From: Patescibacteria group bacterium
GTDB taxonomy: Bacteria > Patescibacteriota > Minisyncoccia > Minisyncoccales > GWA2-46-15
Direction: 5' to 3'
Assembly (NCBI GenBank): GCA_018895125.1
Contig: JAHIOR010000068.1
Coordinates: 1-8,043 of the forward strand
DNA: 8,043 bases
Shown: positions 5,582 through 8,043 of the stretch, one piece after another
Position numbering within the stretch: position 1 is the first letter of the stretch
Layout of the letters: every line of letters begins with the position of its first letter
Program-made: the position numbers and the translations under genes
The notes under the pieces: model-generated
Seen by the model: only the letters and a program-made list of their open reading frames with translations
Databases searched by the model: none
What the model was told of the DNA's origin: nothing

Positions 5582-5585
5582 AAAA

Positions 5586-5927
5586 ATGAATAAGCAACTG
5601 TTCGAACTTGTAAACTTGCTGGATCCTTTTGTCCTGGGGGATCCAATCCGGATCGAGGGGGGAATGGTCTGGATTTACGGTTGGGAGACGGGGGACCCAA
5701 CAGGGACGTTTTTCCCCGCCGATGATTCTCCGTCTCGCTGCGCAAGCGAGGCGGAGATCAACGAAGGATTGCTCGTCGCCCTGGACAAGTGGGGCGACAA
5801 ACTCGGTCAGTCCGCTGTAGCTCAGCAGCGGCTGATCGAAATTGTAAGGGGGTATTGGGCCGGACAGGCCCTCATCAGCAAGCAAATTGGCTTTAAGGAG
5901 TTTAAGCGCGTCATGCGCGACTCCTAA
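5586..5927 (+). CDS. Orphan small protein, GC-rich accessory gene
   Basis: I do not recognise this 113-residue protein. It starts MNKQLFELVNLLDPFVLGD, a probable amphipathic helix, followed by a probable strand and Trp-rich turn (RIEGGMVWIYGWETG, 22-36), an acidic linker (about 37-60), a helix INEGLLVALDKWGDKLG and a final helical half ending in a basic stretch (KEFKRVMRDS). It has one Cys, no signal peptide and no membrane segment, so it is probably cytosolic. GC is about 55% by my count (188 of 342), while tpiA is nearer one third in a sampled stretch, so recent acquisition is plausible. The gene is fully self-contained: strong promoter, structured leader, strong ribosome binding site and own terminator. 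A 13-bp hairpin lies within the coding sequence at 5727-5757. A possible nucleic-acid or regulatory role is only a guess; no motif supports it. Confidence 0.75.
   Translation: MNKQLFELVNLLDPFVLGDPIRIEGGMVWIYGWETGDPTGTFFPADDSPSRCASEAEINEGLLVALDKWGDKLGQSAVAQQRLIEIVRGYWAGQALISKQIGFKEFKRVMRDS
5727..5757. repeat. 13-bp GC-rich palindrome inside the orphan gene
   Basis: TCTCCGTCTCGCT (5727-5739) pairs with AGCGAGGCGGAGA (5745-5757), with one T-G wobble, around a GCGCA loop. It encodes residues 48-58 (SPSRCASEAEI), the most linker-like part of the protein. Its form resembles the GC-rich palindrome translated within alaS at 6495-6524, although the stem sequence differs. Confidence 0.6.
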
Positions 5928-5948
5928 AGCCACGGCGAGGTAGGTTCA

Positions 5949-5981
5949 GCGGATTCGTATCCTCGCGTAACAAGAATCTGC
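5949..5981 (+). other. Small hairpin in the 3' untranslated region
   Basis: GCGGATTC (5949-5956) pairs with GAATCTGC (5974-5981) with one G-U pair and a 17-nt loop. It lies between the stop of the orphan gene and its terminator and has no T-run. It may extend the structured character of this transcript or be incidental. Confidence 0.35.
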
Positions 5982-5993
5982 GCAATAAGCGAA

Positions 5994-6030
5994 AAATGCC
6001 ATTTGGAAATCCAAATGGCATTTGCTTTTT
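5994..6030 (+). terminator. Intrinsic terminator of the orphan small-protein cassette
   Basis: AAATGCCATTTGG (5994-6006) pairs perfectly with CCAAATGGCATTT (6011-6023) around an AAAT loop, and GC plus five T (6026-6030) follow. It lies 67 nt after the stop at 5927. The flanking A and T tracts make it potentially active on both strands, though the T-run favours the plus strand. Confidence 0.85.
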
Positions 6031-6077
6031 AGGCACGTGAGTCATCGCAAGACATACATCATATTTATTTTTATTTT

Positions 6078-6106
6078 AAAACAGCTTTTTTAATAGCTGT
6101 TTTTTT
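6078..6106 (+). terminator. Intrinsic terminator just upstream of alaS
   Basis: AAAACAGCT (6078-6086) pairs with AGCTGTTTT (6095-6103) around an 8-nt T-rich loop, and three more T follow (6104-6106). It ends a few bases before the alaS start and merges with the alaS promoter, so it would insulate alaS from upstream transcription. The partner copy at 4479 onward has lost the left arm of this hairpin. Confidence 0.65.
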
Positions 6107-6128
6107 GTTATTATTAACTATCATGACC
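6084..6128 (+). repeat. Right copy of the direct repeat, at the alaS start
   Basis: This segment matches 4479-4526: 35 of 38 ungapped positions, then a 3-nt indel and CATGAC. It contains the right arm of the alaS-upstream terminator, the promoter element and the first bases of alaS. The copies are 1605 bp apart and bracket both orphan genes, so they may mark the edges of an inserted or duplicated segment. Confidence 0.7.
6106..6114 (+). promoter_or_regulatory. Extended -10 promoter of alaS
   Basis: TGTTATTAT is an extended -10 element (TGT then TATTAT at 6109-6114), one base from consensus. Transcription would start around 6121, two bases before the alaS ATG at 6123, so the mRNA would be nearly leaderless, like the glycosyltransferase transcript. 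No -35 box is visible in the upstream T-rich terminator. Confidence 0.55.
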
Positions 6129-7967
6129 GCTAAAGAAATACGACAGAAATATTTTGAATTTTTTAAAAATAGAGGACACGCTATTATTCCAGCAGCTGCT
6201 TTGGTTTGCGAATCAGATCCAACCACCTTGTTTACTTCTTCTGGCATGCAGCCTTTAGTGCCTTATCTCTTAGGAGAATCTCATCCTTTGGGCAAAAGAC
6301 TGGTTGATTCTCAGCCATGTTTAAGGCTTGAAGACATTGACGAGGTTGGAGATAACCGCCATACCACTTTTTTTGAAATGCTGGGAAACTGGTCTTTAGG
6401 AGACTATTTTAAAGCAGAACAATTGCCTTGGATTTATGAGTTTCTGACCCAGGAATTGGGTCTTTCAAAAGACAGGCTTTGGGTTTCAGTTTTTTCCGCC
6501 GAAGGCGGACCCGCCTCTGGCGGGGAGGGAGATAAAAACGCTAATGTTCCTTGGGACGAAGAATCGTTTGCCATTTGGAAGAAAATTGGCATTCCTGAAA
6601 ACAGAATTCTTTTTTACGGTCCCAAGAAAAACTGGTGGTCAAGATCAGGGCCTCCGGATAAAATGCCTGTTGGCGAGATTGGCGGGCCTGATTCTGAGAT
6701 TTTCTTTGAGTTTATTGATATTCATCATGATTCAAAATATGGTTTAAACTGCCATCCGAACTGCGATTGCGGCAGGTTTATGGAAATCGGCAATTCAGTC
6801 TTTATTGAGTATATGAAGAAAGATAATGGTGCTTTAGAAGAATTGCCATTAAAGAATGTTGACTTTGGCGGCGGATTAGAGAGATTGGTAGCTGCCGTTA
6901 ATAATAATCCTGATATTTTTAAGATTGATCTTCTCTGGCCCTTGGTTGAGATAATCCAGTCCTTATCTAAAAAAGATTATCATAGCGATAAGAATACTTC
7001 CCGGGCAATGAGAATCATGGCTGATCATTTTAGAGCCGCGGTTATGATTGCCAGAGAGGGGATTCAAGCTTCAAATAAAACTCAGGGATATATTTTAAGA
7101 AGACTATTAAGAAGAGCCATGCTTTTTGCCAGAAGGCTTAACTTAACAGAAAGTTCTTATCTTAAACCTTTAGTTAGAATGGTTTGCAAAATCTATGTTG
7201 ATATTTTCCCAGATCTTAAAGATAAGGAAACAGAAATCTCAGCTGCTTTTCAACAAGAAGCTGATTGTTTTGACAAGGCTTTAAAAAACGGCTTAAGAGA
7301 GATTGAAAAAGTTGAAAAGCTTGATGGTAAAACCGCTTTTTACATTTATGAGAGTTTTGGTTTTCCCTTGGAAATGATTTTGGAAATTGTTAAAGAAAGG
7401 GGACAGGAATTTAATCTTGAGGAGTTTGAAGAAGAACAGAAAAAACACCAGGATCTTTCCCGGCAGGCTGCCGAGGGCATGTTTAAAGGGGGATTGGCAG
7501 ATCAAAGCCATGAAGTGGTAAAACTCCATACTGCCACCCATCTCTTGCACCAGGCTCTAAGAGAGGTATTAGGAGAGGGAGTTAAGCAGGAGGGCAGTAA
7601 TATTACTGCTGAACGATTAAGGTTTGATTTTTCCCATTCTCAAAAAATGACTTTGGAAGAATTGAAAAACGTTGAAGATTTGGTTAATGAAAAGATTGGA
7701 GAGAATCTTGAAGTTTCTTTTGTGGTAATGGATAAAGACCAAGCATTAAAAAGCGGCGTCAGAGCCTTCTTTAAAGAGAAGTATGCAGATAAAGTTAAGG
7801 TCTATAATATTGGTCCCTCGATGGGCTCGGGATCTCCTTTCAGTCGAGAAATTTGCGGTGGCCCTCATATTAGTAAAACTTCTGAATTAGGACGATTTAA
7901 GATTATTAAAGAAGAAGCTGTTGCTAAAGGAATCAGAAGAATCCGAGCCTCATTGGAGAATTCTTAA
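6123..7967 (+). CDS. alaS: Alanyl-tRNA synthetase, reduced form
   Basis: Charges tRNA-Ala with alanine. Start ATG 6123 gives the typical N-terminus MTAKEIRQKYFEFFKNRGH; a TTG at 6105 would lie in the terminator T-run. The 614 residues compare with about 870 in full-length bacterial enzymes. Seen: class II catalytic domain with motif 2 RHTTFFEMLGNWS (79-91), the CHPNCDCGRFMEIGNSVF block (210-227) and motif 3 GGGLERLV (249-256); a helical tRNA-recognition domain (about 260-445); an editing core with HTATH (469-473) and CGGPH (578-582), which supplies all four metal ligands. Between the helical domain and HTATH there are only about 25 residues, so the beta-barrel usually preceding the editing core, with its TPFYAESGGQ motif, is missing. 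The C-terminal oligomerisation domain is also absent. A ten-codon palindromic insert occupies residues 125-134. Transcription is probably independent. Confidence 0.95.
   Translation: MTAKEIRQKYFEFFKNRGHAIIPAAALVCESDPTTLFTSSGMQPLVPYLLGESHPLGKRLVDSQPCLRLEDIDEVGDNRHTTFFEMLGNWSLGDYFKAEQLPWIYEFLTQELGLSKDRLWVSVFSAEGGPASGGEGDKNANVPWDEESFAIWKKIGIPENRILFYGPKKNWWSRSGPPDKMPVGEIGGPDSEIFFEFIDIHHDSKYGLNCHPNCDCGRFMEIGNSVFIEYMKKDNGALEELPLKNVDFGGGLERLVAAVNNNPDIFKIDLLWPLVEIIQSLSKKDYHSDKNTSRAMRIMADHFRAAVMIAREGIQASNKTQGYILRRLLRRAMLFARRLNLTESSYLKPLVRMVCKIYVDIFPDLKDKETEISAAFQQEADCFDKALKNGLREIEKVEKLDGKTAFYIYESFGFPLEMILEIVKERGQEFNLEEFEEEQKKHQDLSRQAAEGMFKGGLADQSHEVVKLHTATHLLHQALREVLGEGVKQEGSNITAERLRFDFSHSQKMTLEELKNVEDLVNEKIGENLEVSFVVMDKDQALKSGVRAFFKEKYADKVKVYNIGPSMGSGSPFSREICGGPHISKTSELGRFKIIKEEAVAKGIRRIRASLENS
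6495..6524. repeat. In-frame double palindrome translated within alaS
   Basis: Two adjacent perfect 6-bp hairpins, TCCGCC-GAA-GGCGGA (6495-6509) and CCCGCC-TCT-GGCGGG (6510-6524), occupy exactly 30 bp and encode SAEGGPASGG (residues 125-134). They interrupt the VSVF...GDxNxPxDEESF segment of the synthetase, where relatives run straight from VSVF into an acidic loop. The reading frame is preserved. The local GC is far above the rest of the gene. It looks like a REP-type dispersed palindrome inserted into a surface loop. Confidence 0.75.
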
Positions 7968-7981
7968 AAAAGTATTAGAAT

Positions 7982-8043
7982 AAAGATATAATCCTTAAAA
8001 ACTGTTAAAACAAAGACGTAATCCTTAAAAACTGTTAAAACAA
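7982..8043. repeat. 30-bp tandem repeat, truncated by window end
   Basis: Copy one (7982-8011) and copy two (8012-8041) match at 28 of 30 positions; the differences are TA against CG at 7987-7988 and 8017-8018. Two bases of a possible third copy (AA) end the window. There are no spacers, so it is a tandem array and not CRISPR. Each unit carries a TAATCCTTAAAAACTGTT core; copy one also contains TATAAT. The array begins 14 nt after the alaS stop. Its full size cannot be seen. Confidence 0.8.

Noticed and set aside
5517..5585. Upstream ATG that would extend the orphan small protein by 23 residues
   Set aside because: It lies inside hairpin 2 of the leader without a ribosome binding site, and AAGGAGAG at 5574-5581 clearly serves ATG 5586.
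5487..5933. A long minus-strand open frame (148 codons) covering the orphan small gene
   Set aside because: The plus strand has a consensus promoter, a strong ribosome binding site at the right distance and a terminator in the same orientation. The minus-strand frame has none of these, and long antisense frames are expected in GC-rich coding DNA.
4343..6083. tRNA gene as an integration target in the accessory segment
   Set aside because: I looked for cloverleaf pairing with a GGTTCRA-type T-loop around the hairpins and found none; GGTTC at 5943-5947 lacks a T-arm partner.
7982..8043. CRISPR array
   Set aside because: The two 30-bp units are directly adjacent with no spacer between them.

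Overview
The window reads as chromosomal DNA from a small-genome, low-GC bacterium, most likely a Candidate Phyla Radiation (Patescibacteria) lineage of the Parcubacteria type. This is inferred from family features, not from a search: an adenylate kinase with the SGSPRT variant of the NMP-binding motif, an alanyl-tRNA synthetase of only 614 residues with large domain losses, genes starting within about 10 nt of a -10 box with no Shine-Dalgarno sequence, and a GGCGG-type palindrome translated inside alaS. TAA, TAG and TGA all serve as stops, so the TGA-recoding lineages (code 25) are unlikely.

Layout. (1) Positions 1-1227: the 3' part of adk followed 4 nt later by map, the usual tail of the secY-adk-map ribosomal-protein cluster. 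(2) Positions 1252-1986: a family 2 glycosyltransferase behind its own extended -10 promoter. (3) Positions 2031-4342: tpiA, a YkuK-like RNase H-fold gene and mnmA, packed with a 32-nt overlap and a 1-nt gap, probably one operon. (4) Positions 4343-6083: an accessory segment between mnmA and alaS with two orphan genes, many dyads, three terminator-type hairpins and apparent recombination scars. (5) Positions 6123-7967: a reduced alaS, followed by the start of a 30-bp tandem repeat that runs off the window.

The core genes are housekeeping: nucleotide balance (adk), N-terminal Met removal (map), lipid-linked sugar or envelope synthesis (glycosyltransferase), glycolysis (tpiA), tRNA thiolation (mnmA) and tRNA charging (alaS).

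The accessory segment is the unusual part. Just after mnmA lies a second, diverged copy of the mnmA C-terminal coding tail (GEELIGGGVIV then stop), then a hairpin, then a diverged copy of the alaS upstream region reaching its ATGAC. Together these look like a relic of another mnmA-alaS junction, now separated from the real alaS by about 1.6 kb. Within that 1.6 kb are a membrane-anchored orphan protein with its own promoter and terminator, and a self-contained cassette: consensus-like sigma-70-type promoter, a leader of about 170 nt with three consecutive hairpins, the only strong Shine-Dalgarno site in the window, a 113-residue orphan gene of about 55% GC, and a 13-bp terminator. In the gene-free stretch 5157-5585, positions 5277-5379 show nothing I can name; the rest is annotated below. 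No tRNA, rRNA, transposase, recombinase or CRISPR was seen.
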